Source: Bacteroidales bacterium (GTDB lineage: Bacteria; Bacteroidota; Bacteroidia; Bacteroidales; UBA932). Taken from it: a stretch of 64,000 nucleotides of DNA. The notes under the pieces were generated by a model. It searched no databases, had not been told where the DNA came from, and saw only the letters and a list, made by a program, of their open reading frames with translations. The translations under genes and the position numbers were made by a program. This document shows positions 18,469 to 27,994 of this stretch, one piece after another (the first letter of the stretch is position 1; the number at the start of each line of letters is the position of its first letter). Where the stretch lies: NCBI GenBank assembly GCA_017471965.1, contig JAFURF010000070.1, positions 94,636-158,635 of the forward strand, in the 5' to 3' direction.

Positions 18469-18625
18469 ACCAGTCCTCTCACAAAAGCAGAAAAGTCCTC
18501 CAGCGCGCAGTCCAAAATTCTGATTAACAAAGACAACCCCATGTTCAAGTCACTCATCTGTGATGATATATCACCCATTGAGCGGAAAGAGGAGATATAA
18601 CATCGACATGCATCAGATATGAAAC

Positions 18626-18683
18626 GGGGAGTGACCGGACGGCCACTCCCCTTATATCATTAGGATTCCCCATATCGATGGGG
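18626..18683 (-). terminator. Two tandem hairpins after S41 copy 2
   Basis: CCCCAT-ATCG-ATGGGG (18668-18683) and an 8-bp GGGGAGTG/CACTCCCC stem (18626-18651) follow the stop at 18691. There is little T-tract, but the tandem arrangement fits the end of the operon. The remaining gap (18423-18625) shows the promoter of copy 1 and nothing else recognisable. Confidence 0.55.
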
Positions 18684-18690
18684 CTGCTGA

Positions 18691-20451
18691 CTATCTGTAC
18701 AATACAAGACTGCCGCCCTGCTTGCTTTCAATCATGAAAGGTGCAGGAGCATATGACACTTGCACAGAAGACGAAGAAGGCTTCATCGGGTTCTTTCCTG
18801 TCCTGATCCAGCCATATGCGGCATTACACAGGAAATCCTGATTGGATCCGAAGTCTCCACCCGGGAAGTAGCCTGAATCATCCAGATACAGATCCGGCTC
18901 AAAGCCATCCGGATAGTCACGGAAACCTACAGCATTCTCAATATAGAATGTAACAGGATAAAGGAGGAAGTCATAATTCCTGTAACTTGTAGAATAGCCC
19001 TCCATACCTACATTCTTGCCGCTTGTCCGTGTACCGATCAGATTGACTTCGATACCAAGACCTCTCAAGCCGTTAATGATGATCTCACTGGCAGAAGCAG
19101 TGTAACCTGAAGTTATGACAAACACCCTGTCAAGATCCAACGAATGTGACAATGCATCCTCGATGAGCGCATAGCCATCAGGATACTCCTTCGTTTCAGG
19201 AACGCCTATCTTATATGAGGCAGTCTCTCCGGCTGCTGTTCTTGCAGCATTGAATGTAAGTTTCGCAAGAACCTCACCCTTATGCTTCTGTCCGGCAATC
19301 ATTGTCGCCATCACTGTACTTGATATGATTTCACCTCCATTATTATAGCGGAAATCAAGTACCAGATCCTCAATGCCGTCAGCCTTGAACTTATCAAATG
19401 CCTCAATCAACTGCTCGTCGTAATCGGTATGGAAACCCATATAAAGAAGATATCCCACCTTCTTGCCATTGCTCAACTCCACAGTCTCAGCCTTATAGAT
19501 CGCCGGATCCACAAAGTTCTCAGGATGCAGATCTATCGTCGAAACCGGAGTGACTACAGCCTTGTCATTATTGGCACCCTGCCACTCTACAGTATTTACA
19601 AGCACAGATAAAGGATCGGTATAAATCTTTGTAGTCACACTCTTATAATTAGCCATAGTGATCTCCACACCATTGACTTCAGTGATGAAGTGGCCTCGGC
19701 ATATGCCGGCCCTGTCAGCGGGACCGCCTGGAATGACAGCATCCACCACAACACCAAGCGCTGTCCCGAGATCCACAGGGCGAAGCCTATAGAAACCGTT
19801 TCCATACTCCTGCTGTCCTGTGACCTTGGTTATCGGAGCAGCACTGATTATCTGACTGTAATATTCTGTGCGAAGTTCCTGATTGTATGCACCGTCATCA
19901 TGATTGACATCATCATGCTTTGCCACTCCATCAAGAATAGATTTCAGGAAAGACTGGTAATCAAGACTATAATCCAACGGCAATTCCGGAATAGGCTCAT
20001 TCCAAAGATAATTATCCACCATCCTTCTGTATACCCATTCATTGACCTCACGATATCTTCCGTCTCCCTTCTCAGTCACACCTTCCGACTGGGAAATTTC
20101 AATAGTCACAGATTCGGGATAGCCCTCGACCGAAACGATTATCGATGCTCTCCTAGACACCGGATTCACATTGACGCCCACCTCTATCCTCATAGCAGAA
20201 GGGCCTGCAACACCTGTAGGAGTAAGCACCTTGCACCATGACGGTTCGGAAGACTCTGCACTCCATTTGCCATCCGCATTGAACGTCAAAGAGATGACCT
20301 CGCCTTCCTCATCGGCAGAAACAGTCCCTGCCCATGACATTTCAGAGATACCGGCACCTTCCGGAATCTTAGGCTCCTCTTCCTTGCCGCATCCTGTCAA
20401 TGCAGCAAGGAAAAGAGTCGCCATAAATATCTTTCTCAACAGATTGTTCAT
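18691..20451 (-). CDS. S41 family peptidase lipoprotein with BACON-like domain (copy 2)
   Basis: Paralogue of the gene at 16602-18422, same architecture in 586 residues: lipoprotein signal with Cys21 and an acidic GKEEEP tail, a BACON-type domain (~35-125, ending IEISQSEGV), PDZ (GGPADRAGICRGHFITEVNG), then the S41 core with LVLDFRYNNGGE, serine motif YTASASEI and the lysine in SGKNVG. The family is known for exported Ser-Lys proteases; the target here is unknown. It starts one base after the stop of the long lipoprotein gene upstream, so both come from one transcript, which suggests that protease and lipoprotein act together at the surface. Confidence 0.88.
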   Translation of the reverse strand: MNNLLRKIFMATLFLAALTGCGKEEEPKIPEGAGISEMSWAGTVSADEEGEVISLTFNADGKWSAESSEPSWCKVLTPTGVAGPSAMRIEVGVNVNPVSRRASIIVSVEGYPESVTIEISQSEGVTEKGDGRYREVNEWVYRRMVDNYLWNEPIPELPLDYSLDYQSFLKSILDGVAKHDDVNHDDGAYNQELRTEYYSQIISAAPITKVTGQQEYGNGFYRLRPVDLGTALGVVVDAVIPGGPADRAGICRGHFITEVNGVEITMANYKSVTTKIYTDPLSVLVNTVEWQGANNDKAVVTPVSTIDLHPENFVDPAIYKAETVELSNGKKVGYLLYMGFHTDYDEQLIEAFDKFKADGIEDLVLDFRYNNGGEIISSTVMATMIAGQKHKGEVLAKLTFNAARTAAGETASYKIGVPETKEYPDGYALIEDALSHSLDLDRVFVITSGYTASASEIIINGLRGLGIEVNLIGTRTSGKNVGMEGYSTSYRNYDFLLYPVTFYIENAVGFRDYPDGFEPDLYLDDSGYFPGGDFGSNQDFLCNAAYGWIRTGKNPMKPSSSSVQVSYAPAPFMIESKQGGSLVLYR

Positions 20452-20452
20452 A

Positions 20453-22702
20453 CTATCTTCCTCTATGAATTACAGGTCTTACTTCACGAAGATCCAGAAC
20501 CTTCATCTGCGGAATCTCCACTACATCATAAGGCTTTACTGACATTGCGGACATGGCAGTCTTCTGTTTTGGAGTAAGCACCAGGGCACTGTTGCCGCAG
20601 AAGATGACTTCATTGGAAGCACCTGACCACGAACGTCCGGATTCAACTCCAGGATATTCCGTCACCAGTTCACCCTTGGCAGACCAACTCTTGTAATGGG
20701 TCACAGGATTGACTGTAATGACACCTGTCTCTTCATTGAAGTCCACATCATGGATAAGCGTCGTAGCCATCGCTATATCCTCACGGTTAGGATTTGTAAA
20801 GTCTCTCCAGAACGTACCCTTGAACCAGATGGTCCTTCCGTCGAATGAAGCCATAGGATCCTCACCATCAGCAGAATAATTCACGAGTTCGACATTATTC
20901 ACAGGATCAAACGATGAACTTGACACAGCATGCTTGTATGTCGTGATGTTGTTGTCCTGATCGACCTCAAGGAACCACTTAGGTCCATAATTCCTGTTAG
21001 CCTCCTCCTCAGTAGAAGCCCACTTCTTGTCCAGAAGGTCCTGAGGCGAGTGATACTTGATGCCGCATGCATCAAAGCCAAGGCAAACCAGAAGGTTCTC
21101 CGCCGCATAAGCCTCTCTGGTAGCATCATTCACTCCATCAGCGACAGTCACATCGAAAGAGTGCTCCTTTCCATCAAGGTCAGTTATCGTTGCGACATAC
21201 TCACCCATCAGTTTCTCGAACAGAGTGGATTCAACGACCGGTTCCGCACCTGTCCTGAACTCGTATACATGGTACTTCGACACATGCTCCGAATTGGTCG
21301 CCATCACTCCAAAGATATAGTCAGTATTTGCGCTCAGGCCATCGAAGGCAAGTTTACAGCCTTCTTCCGACATGGCAGCAGCCAACACGTCCTTACTTAT
21401 AGGGTCACCGTTATTCTTGATGACTGTCTCAATAGTTATATCCTCATTTCCAGGAGCATTCAGAACCTCATCCAGCACATATTTCGTACGGAGCATCATC
21501 ACGCCGCTGACAGCATTCTGCATCTTAAGGTTCACTGCTGCAGAATTCCATGGTTCTTCCACCTCAATAGCATCGACAACAATCTCAGGAGCCGGTCCCG
21601 AAGGCTCTGCAGTGTCAAAAGTCTCCTCTATATAAAGTTCGCGCATATCCTTATCGAACACCACCATGCAGACATAATATCTGGTATTCGGCATAAGGCC
21701 GGTCAAAGTAAGTTCAGCCTTATCCTTATACTCAGTGGAAGTATCATCCCAATAGCCGATAACGGCCCTGCGGACCATCTCTTCACCTTCAAACAGGAAA
21801 GTCTCATAATCGGTCTCAGACATTACGAATGCACGATATCTGTCCACTCCCTCTTCAGGAGTAAGAGTGACCTTGGCGGTAAGAGAAGTGATGTCAGACA
21901 CTTCAACCGCCACCTCATATGGACAGATCTCAGCCTTAGGCGTAGTGAATTCAAGGACCTTGACATCCTCGGCAGTAACAGCATCCTCCAGGGTCACACC
22001 TGCAGACTTGCCTGCAAGAACAAGATATTTTGTATCCGAATATATGTATGTAGGAAAATTGTCCCAAGCGTCATACTGCACCCATTCGCAATCGAATGTC
22101 TCGCTCTTGTCAGATCCATGACCGAATGCACTCAGATAAGAACTGTGAGTTGCTCCCACCAATGCCTGGATATACACAAAATCATTATAATCAACCAGCA
22201 TGTGACGGTACGCCACAGCATCCTCAGGCATCTCGATATGATATGATACGGCTGTAGTGGTCACCTTTTCCAAAGTGATCATATCCGTATATGCCTGCTC
22301 TGTCACCAGATCTTCAGACAGCAGTTCGCTATAGACATAAGGATTGATCTTTCTGACTGCCACATAGAGTTTGTACTTGTTTCCTCCTTCAAGTTCATTA
22401 TAAGTGACAGATTCCGATTTTGACGAATTGAACATATCTGTCTTTCCTGTCTTGAAGAGAGACTCGGCATCAGACACGGATTCAGATGCAGGGACTATCT
22501 TCCATGCGAAATCTCCCGGAGAATCCGACTTGATGGTAAAGGTCACAGAGGTACGCGTGAGTTCTCCCACCTCAACACTCGCTACAGGAGCGACAACCTC
22601 AGGCTCTTCCTCCTTCTGCACCGGACCATCCGGCTTATTGCAGGCAACGGCAAGCATTGACATTGCCGCAAACACACTAATAATACGAAAAATGTTCTTC
22701 AT
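20453..22702 (-). CDS. Long surface lipoprotein with fibronectin III-like modules
   Basis: A 749-residue lipoprotein of unknown function. The ATG at 22702 (MKNIFRIISVFAAMSMLAVAC) gives a clean signal with Cys21; the longer in-frame start at 22789 overlaps the promoter and is rejected. After a Glu-rich linker come at least three fibronectin III-like modules recognisable by repeated phrases such as SVTFTIKSDSPGDFAWKI, LEGGNKYKLYVAVRKI, LMPNTRYYVCMVVFDK and LSANTDYIFGVMATN. The last ~230 residues (from ~LMGEYVATITDLDG) form a separate beta-rich domain. First gene of an operon with the S41 peptidase. Confidence 0.8.
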   Translation of the reverse strand: MKNIFRIISVFAAMSMLAVACNKPDGPVQKEEEPEVVAPVASVEVGELTRTSVTFTIKSDSPGDFAWKIVPASESVSDAESLFKTGKTDMFNSSKSESVTYNELEGGNKYKLYVAVRKINPYVYSELLSEDLVTEQAYTDMITLEKVTTTAVSYHIEMPEDAVAYRHMLVDYNDFVYIQALVGATHSSYLSAFGHGSDKSETFDCEWVQYDAWDNFPTYIYSDTKYLVLAGKSAGVTLEDAVTAEDVKVLEFTTPKAEICPYEVAVEVSDITSLTAKVTLTPEEGVDRYRAFVMSETDYETFLFEGEEMVRRAVIGYWDDTSTEYKDKAELTLTGLMPNTRYYVCMVVFDKDMRELYIEETFDTAEPSGPAPEIVVDAIEVEEPWNSAAVNLKMQNAVSGVMMLRTKYVLDEVLNAPGNEDITIETVIKNNGDPISKDVLAAAMSEEGCKLAFDGLSANTDYIFGVMATNSEHVSKYHVYEFRTGAEPVVESTLFEKLMGEYVATITDLDGKEHSFDVTVADGVNDATREAYAAENLLVCLGFDACGIKYHSPQDLLDKKWASTEEEANRNYGPKWFLEVDQDNNITTYKHAVSSSSFDPVNNVELVNYSADGEDPMASFDGRTIWFKGTFWRDFTNPNREDIAMATTLIHDVDFNEETGVITVNPVTHYKSWSAKGELVTEYPGVESGRSWSGASNEVIFCGNSALVLTPKQKTAMSAMSVKPYDVVEIPQMKVLDLREVRPVIHRGR

Positions 22703-22735
22703 AAGATTGAATTTAAAACTACTTACCAATGAACG

Positions 22736-22765
22736 CAAATATATAGAAAAAACAAATAACGTCAA
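22736..22765 (-). promoter_or_regulatory. Promoter of the lipoprotein-S41 operon
   Basis: Minus strand TTG (22763-22765), exactly 19 bases, TATATTTG (22736-22743). Leader about 30 bases to the ATG at 22702. Located just after the terminator of the preceding operon. Confidence 0.8.
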
Positions 22766-22789
22766 ACACTTCGCGGACGTCCAGGTCAT

Positions 22790-22819
22790 AAAAAAGGGCC
22801 GACTTCGAAAAGTCAGCCC
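22790..22819 (-). terminator. Rho-independent terminator of the TlpA/Omp28 operon
   Basis: Minus strand GGGCTGACTT/AAGTCGGCCC stem (one mismatch, four-base loop) followed by TTTTTT. It lies 42 bases after the stop of the 22861 gene and ends the long minus-strand operon that begins at 33159. Confidence 0.85.
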
Positions 22820-22860
22820 AAAATCGCTATAACTTGTGATTTATATCGCTCAGTTCCGGA

Positions 22861-25680
22861 TTATACACCGAAACCGCCGGTAATGTCAAGTTTCTCTACA
22901 TATGTCTCATAGTAGTTGCCCTCAGCATCGCAGATTACAGTATAGATATTGTAACCCTTTGATGCCCATGGCTGGCTATATGTCTCTCCTGCTACTACGT
23001 CAAACGTGTCGATATATGGATAAGTAAGAACGAAAGTGACGATATCCTTCGCTGTCGGATAAGAGTCCAGATAGTCCTCAGAGAAACAAGCGGTCTTTGC
23101 TGTGAATCCCTCCTTTACCTCAACAGACCAGGTCACTGTTGTAAAGTCACCTACCTGCTCGATATCATATGTAACTACTGGCTTAGCGGCTACCCACGCA
23201 GCATTCTCAGCACCGTTGTCGTCTGTTGCGTATACGAAAGCATCACCGAGATCCATCTCAGGAGTGAACTCCAGAACAGTCGCCTTAGTAAACGAACCAT
23301 CTTTAAGTTTTGCTGATACTACGAATACAGATGGAGAGCCAATAGTGAGTTCTGTGATTTCAATACCCTCAGCAGGGACTTCAGCAGCAGAAACACTTGA
23401 AATGAGCCAACTATAATTTGCTGCACTCATTGCAAAAAACGCACTCACTGATTCTACTGTTCCACCCATATAATATGAACTGGTCCAGTATCCATCATCT
23501 GCTGTGCCTGCCCAGTAGTAATACATATCTACATCTGCATCACAGGAAATCTTTACGCGACCTGTCTGTGCAGGAGTTCCCTGAATTTCGGCAGTCACTA
23601 CTGCAGAAGCAAATTCCATAGCCTTTGTAGAATACTCCTTTACAAATACATCACCATAGCAGCCGTTCTGGTCCACTGCCATAGCAAACAAAGTCATAGT
23701 GGTCCCTGGAGACATATTATACTGGCTTGCAGTAACAGCACCACCTTCGCGCATTGCTCCGTTCTCAAGCAGATAAGCAGCCTTGTCAGTAATAGTAGAC
23801 ACCATCTCAGGATCTACAAACTTATAGTAGATATAGACAGCACCCTCTGCAGTAAGAGGAACAGATACTGACTTGTATTCTACTGTAACGTCACCAGGAG
23901 TTACAGAGAGTGTTCCGCCTGATACAAGGGCTTCAGTAGTCCACTCGTAGTAGTACATGTCTGCCACAGAATACTTTGTCTTACCCTCTACATATGGAAT
24001 TATATAGAGATAGTAAGTTCCATCTGGCATGATCGACTGCCATCCGTTAACCAAAGTATTAGGGTCACCTGCATATACACCGTCAGTCATTCCCTGAACA
24101 TCTTCAACAAAGATAGGCATTGGAGCGCCCCATGAATCATTCAGACTTGAGTTGAATTCAGAAACAAGGCCGCTTCTGATATCCTCATCGTTATACTTCA
24201 TTTGGAAGGCACCATAGAATGCAGTCACACCCTCAAACTTGGCGCTGATCTGGATGTCGTTGAAAGAAAGTTTTGTTGTCTCAAGTTCAATTGAAACATT
24301 ATTATAAGTTACTGTAGAGATCGAGCCTGCTGAATAGCCGAAATCATATCCTTGGGACCACTGATTGACAGCAAGTGCCCAAACGACATATTGCTCACCG
24401 AGAACCATCTCAGGAAGAGACATAAGGTCATCAACAGGATAGTCTGTAATTGAATATTCAAAGTAATCATATTCAGTATTATTGCCTGGCCAATCAGGAT
24501 ATGATCCCCATGGGCTCTCCACGATAGCCTCAATCAGCGGTTTCAACTCTGATACGATAGCATCCGGATCATAGTCTGAGAGAGATGATACTCCGACAAC
24601 ATATCCACCAAGTCCATTGTTCATCTGAACTGTAAGAGCACCTTGTCCTGCAGAGAACTCCTTGAAAGCCTTTGTCGTAAGTTTCAATGATGCGGAAACA
24701 TTCTTTCCACCTTCTGCAACGGCAAGCACCTTGAGATATCCTTCTGCAACAGCCGAACCTGAAAGCACCTGTTCTTCTGTAGGAGCAGTAACACGGAAAG
24801 ATGCACCTCCATACTGAGCGTTTTCTACATCAATCTCTTCAACCTTCCAACCTGCTGGAACTTCCTTGATCCAATCGATAATGTTGGTTGTCATGAAACC
24901 TATGTCAGTTGTAGCACCACATGATACATATTGTGTACCGGAGATAAGTCCACCCATATGGCCTCCGAACATGAAAGATGCGACACCGTCAATGGTGACA
25001 GAGATTGTGCTGCCGTCAGGAAGAGTGAGGACAACATACATAGGAGTCTCCTCTCCCCAACCCTTTTCCACTTCTTCGTCAGTCCAGTTATCTGTATATA
25101 CAACCTCTGCACCTTCGAACACACAAGGCTCGTTGTAACCTATTGCAATCCACTCAACGCCACCGTCGAAAGAGATCTCTACAAGGGCAGTCTCCTGGTC
25201 TACGCGCACCTGAGGTACAACGTCAACTACAGGGATAAGGTTGTCATTCGCATCCTTTGCAGGTGCTGCAACGCCATCCTCGCCATATACGGCCCAGTAA
25301 AGGACGCCGTCAATCTCAACTGTAGTCACAAGACCGGTATAGTCCTGCTCGAACTTAGGGAACACGGTGAACTTTGTGTCATCTGAAAGAGTGATGGTCA
25401 CAGAACCGTCCTTGTTCTCTTCCACTTCCTTTACAGTCACCAGACCGTCAACCTTTCCTTCGAGGGCACTGATCTTTCCTTCGAGGAGAGTCTGGAGCGC
25501 CTGAAGATCTGTGTTGAGTTTCGCCTCAAGAGCAGCGAGTTTCTGCTCGAGAGTAGCCACATCACCATGGATACCGTCGATCTCATCCCAGAGAGCGGCA
25601 TCGTTGTAACATGATGTGAACATTGGACATGCCATCGCCACTACCAGCGCGGCATTTCTGAAAAATTGTCCGATTTTCAT
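22861..25680 (-). CDS. Giant lipoprotein with N-terminal coiled coil and fibronectin III-like modules
   Basis: A 939-residue lipoprotein, Cys24 after MACPMFTSC, start taken at the second of two close ATGs (25680; the other is 25686). Residues ~35-85 are a heptad-type coiled coil (VATLEQKLAALEAKL, LEGKISALEGKVDGL), followed by a ~120-residue domain with TVFPKFEQDYTGLVTTVEI; this N-terminal arrangement recalls DUF4988-type Bacteroidetes lipoproteins. The rest is a chain of fibronectin III-like modules. Last gene of the operon from 33159. The coiled coil suggests trimer or dimer formation at the surface. Function not known. Confidence 0.78.
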   Translation of the reverse strand: MKIGQFFRNAALVVAMACPMFTSCYNDAALWDEIDGIHGDVATLEQKLAALEAKLNTDLQALQTLLEGKISALEGKVDGLVTVKEVEENKDGSVTITLSDDTKFTVFPKFEQDYTGLVTTVEIDGVLYWAVYGEDGVAAPAKDANDNLIPVVDVVPQVRVDQETALVEISFDGGVEWIAIGYNEPCVFEGAEVVYTDNWTDEEVEKGWGEETPMYVVLTLPDGSTISVTIDGVASFMFGGHMGGLISGTQYVSCGATTDIGFMTTNIIDWIKEVPAGWKVEEIDVENAQYGGASFRVTAPTEEQVLSGSAVAEGYLKVLAVAEGGKNVSASLKLTTKAFKEFSAGQGALTVQMNNGLGGYVVGVSSLSDYDPDAIVSELKPLIEAIVESPWGSYPDWPGNNTEYDYFEYSITDYPVDDLMSLPEMVLGEQYVVWALAVNQWSQGYDFGYSAGSISTVTYNNVSIELETTKLSFNDIQISAKFEGVTAFYGAFQMKYNDEDIRSGLVSEFNSSLNDSWGAPMPIFVEDVQGMTDGVYAGDPNTLVNGWQSIMPDGTYYLYIIPYVEGKTKYSVADMYYYEWTTEALVSGGTLSVTPGDVTVEYKSVSVPLTAEGAVYIYYKFVDPEMVSTITDKAAYLLENGAMREGGAVTASQYNMSPGTTMTLFAMAVDQNGCYGDVFVKEYSTKAMEFASAVVTAEIQGTPAQTGRVKISCDADVDMYYYWAGTADDGYWTSSYYMGGTVESVSAFFAMSAANYSWLISSVSAAEVPAEGIEITELTIGSPSVFVVSAKLKDGSFTKATVLEFTPEMDLGDAFVYATDDNGAENAAWVAAKPVVTYDIEQVGDFTTVTWSVEVKEGFTAKTACFSEDYLDSYPTAKDIVTFVLTYPYIDTFDVVAGETYSQPWASKGYNIYTVICDAEGNYYETYVEKLDITGGFGV

Positions 25681-25725
25681 AAGCATGAAATTTTGGGGTT
25701 AATAATGAATATAAGTTATAGTGAA

Positions 25726-27990
25726 TTATTTCTCAGTATAGTTCGGATAGTAGTCGCTGATCTTCTTCTGCTGACCGTCCTTTGTGAGGATTACATACTG
25801 AAGTTTGCTGATGACCTCATCTCCGTTCTCGTCCCTTCCGAATCCTACTGCAAGGGCCACGCAGTCCTTGCCGGCTACTGAAGTCTCAGTAACTGTCTGA
25901 TAATTCGTCTCAAGGCCGAGCGAACCGACGAAATTGTCCCAATGATTATAGAATTCAAACGCCCTCATCTGATCGGTTCCCAAACGGTTCAGATACATGC
26001 CGTCATCATCATTAAGAGTGTACTTCATCTTAGAACAGTCCTTGACCATACTGAACTGGACAGTCCAGGTCTGAGATTCGGCATCCCATACCGGAGAGAT
26101 GGAAACCTCAGGGTCCGGTCCCGGCTGAAGTTCCTTCATGGTCACAGATGCAAACTTGACCTCAGAAAGGACTCCATCCATATCCTCCGCACAGTATGCA
26201 TATGTGACTGTGATGCCCGGGTCAATACCTGCAAGAGTATAATGGTCATGACCTGACATCGACCTTGGCCAGATATTCATGAACTCGGTGGCGCTCATTG
26301 CCTTGAAGAAAGCGAGCCACTCATCATTCGATGCTCCGGAAGCAGGCGCCGGCACGGCATAACTCTGTTCCATGTCGCCATATTTGGTGCAGATGAAACT
26401 GATTGAAGCGGTGTTCTGAGGATCGTAGTCGAAATTGATTGTAAATGAAGTGGTAAACACATCTGTATATGTCAGCACACATTCCGACTTGTTGTCCTGT
26501 GGCCTGTCTGTAACAAGCGGCTTGGTACGGAAAGTCTCCGAGAACTTAAGTTCAGACAAGTCATTATATGCATTCTTGCCGCAGTATGCTATGATATACT
26601 CTGTATCAGGATCGAGGTTGTATTCCACCCACCTGCTGGTGAATGCCTGGCCTGTAGCCTCATTATTATCGAAATCGAAACTGAAGTTCTCGTTCTTTAT
26701 TCCGTAACCGTAAAGTCCGATATGGGTTCTGAGAGCCTCCCTGACGTCGTCCCCGCCTTCAAGATATGTACGTCCCGAAGAAAGATATCCGTCATAATTG
26801 CCTGCATCCATCCTGAGGACAAGATGGAAACCTGAGCGGCACTCCTTATCGAGCACAACATCCAGTTCCGCATAGGTCGCTGAGTAATTGTCCTCATCAA
26901 GAGAATAACTCATCGTAGCATCATCTGTCTCAGGGATTTCCAGAAGATGGAAGTCGCGACGCCTGATATTCTTTGAAGGAGTTCCGTTGGCATCTACACC
27001 GATTGCAAGAGCGGTAATCATGAGTGTAGGGTCCGGATTCTCCCATGGGCCGATCTGATACCAGAGATTGTCGGCATCATTTACAGATACCGGAGTATTA
27101 GGTACATAATAGTGGCGCATGAAGTCACGCAGCATCCTGTCTCCGAAAGCATCCACATAATCATCGATCATATCCATGTTGGTCGCGAAGTAGTAGATTC
27201 CGGCACAGTCCGCATTCGGCTTGTTGGTAATGATCGCGCCCTTGTACTGTGCATTGACCTCAATATCCACATCAGGATTGCCGGCAAGAGGCTTGCTCTT
27301 GGTATGGACATATACAAGGGTCAGTTCTGTCATGGCCGCTTCTGAGGCACTGTCATCGTAACATGCACCTACGGCTATGATGTACTGGGCATCAGGGACA
27401 GGTTGAAGTTGTGCATAAGTGGAGTTTGCCCAGTCTATGGTAAACTCGGCATAGTCTTCACCGAGATTGTCCGGACTGAATGCGTAGCCACCGTTGCCTT
27501 CTGCATTGAACAGGTGGGCAAGAATGGTCTCCTCGACCTCCCTTTCAGTCTTTCCAAGTCCGCACTCGTCAAGTATGAAGTTGTAGAGTATGCAGAGAGG
27601 ATAGACATCCAGTCTGTATGACGCCACGTCCTTTCCCGGACGGAGAGTGAATGAGAAATTGTTCTCTGTGATGTCGAAAGCCTCCACTGAGACTCCTGCA
27701 TCTGAAGCGACACACTTGGTGTCATATATCTTCATCGGAATCTGCGGATGCGGAACAGGATTCTCACCTTCTATCTCAATGATGTCCGGCTCGGATATCT
27801 CTTCCCCGCCAGGGGTGTTTCCACCATCAGGAGGCGTAACAGGAGTTTCCGTTCCAGGCTGGTCGGTATTTTCATTACCTGAATCATCCGGGTCAACCAG
27901 TCCTGAATCTCCACAGGACACTGCCATCAGACCTGCAGTCAAAACGGCGGCAGCAAAGAACAGAATTTTCTTGGCGTAGTCAATTTTCAT
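25726..27990 (-). CDS. Long lipoprotein with repeated fibronectin III-like modules
   Basis: A 754-residue lipoprotein. The signal MKIDYAKKILFFAAAVLTAG ends at Cys26 and is followed by a low-complexity Asp/Pro/Gly/Thr linker (to ~75). The start at 27990 gives the usual signal; an upstream ATG at 28002 would add four residues and overlap the previous stop. The body repeats fibronectin III-like units with phrases such as NNFSFTLRPGKDVASYRLDV, LDPDTEYIIAYCGKN and FTINFDYDPQNTASISF. It follows the double Omp28 gene with about four bases between and precedes the coiled-coil lipoprotein by 45. Function unknown. Confidence 0.78.
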   Translation of the reverse strand: MKIDYAKKILFFAAAVLTAGLMAVSCGDSGLVDPDDSGNENTDQPGTETPVTPPDGGNTPGGEEISEPDIIEIEGENPVPHPQIPMKIYDTKCVASDAGVSVEAFDITENNFSFTLRPGKDVASYRLDVYPLCILYNFILDECGLGKTEREVEETILAHLFNAEGNGGYAFSPDNLGEDYAEFTIDWANSTYAQLQPVPDAQYIIAVGACYDDSASEAAMTELTLVYVHTKSKPLAGNPDVDIEVNAQYKGAIITNKPNADCAGIYYFATNMDMIDDYVDAFGDRMLRDFMRHYYVPNTPVSVNDADNLWYQIGPWENPDPTLMITALAIGVDANGTPSKNIRRRDFHLLEIPETDDATMSYSLDEDNYSATYAELDVVLDKECRSGFHLVLRMDAGNYDGYLSSGRTYLEGGDDVREALRTHIGLYGYGIKNENFSFDFDNNEATGQAFTSRWVEYNLDPDTEYIIAYCGKNAYNDLSELKFSETFRTKPLVTDRPQDNKSECVLTYTDVFTTSFTINFDYDPQNTASISFICTKYGDMEQSYAVPAPASGASNDEWLAFFKAMSATEFMNIWPRSMSGHDHYTLAGIDPGITVTYAYCAEDMDGVLSEVKFASVTMKELQPGPDPEVSISPVWDAESQTWTVQFSMVKDCSKMKYTLNDDDGMYLNRLGTDQMRAFEFYNHWDNFVGSLGLETNYQTVTETSVAGKDCVALAVGFGRDENGDEVISKLQYVILTKDGQQKKISDYYPNYTEK

Positions 27991-27994
27991 AGTA

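Noticed and set aside
20930-22246. 438-codon open frame on the plus strand
   Set aside because: Lies antisense to the fibronectin-like lipoprotein and looks like a mirror of its codon bias.
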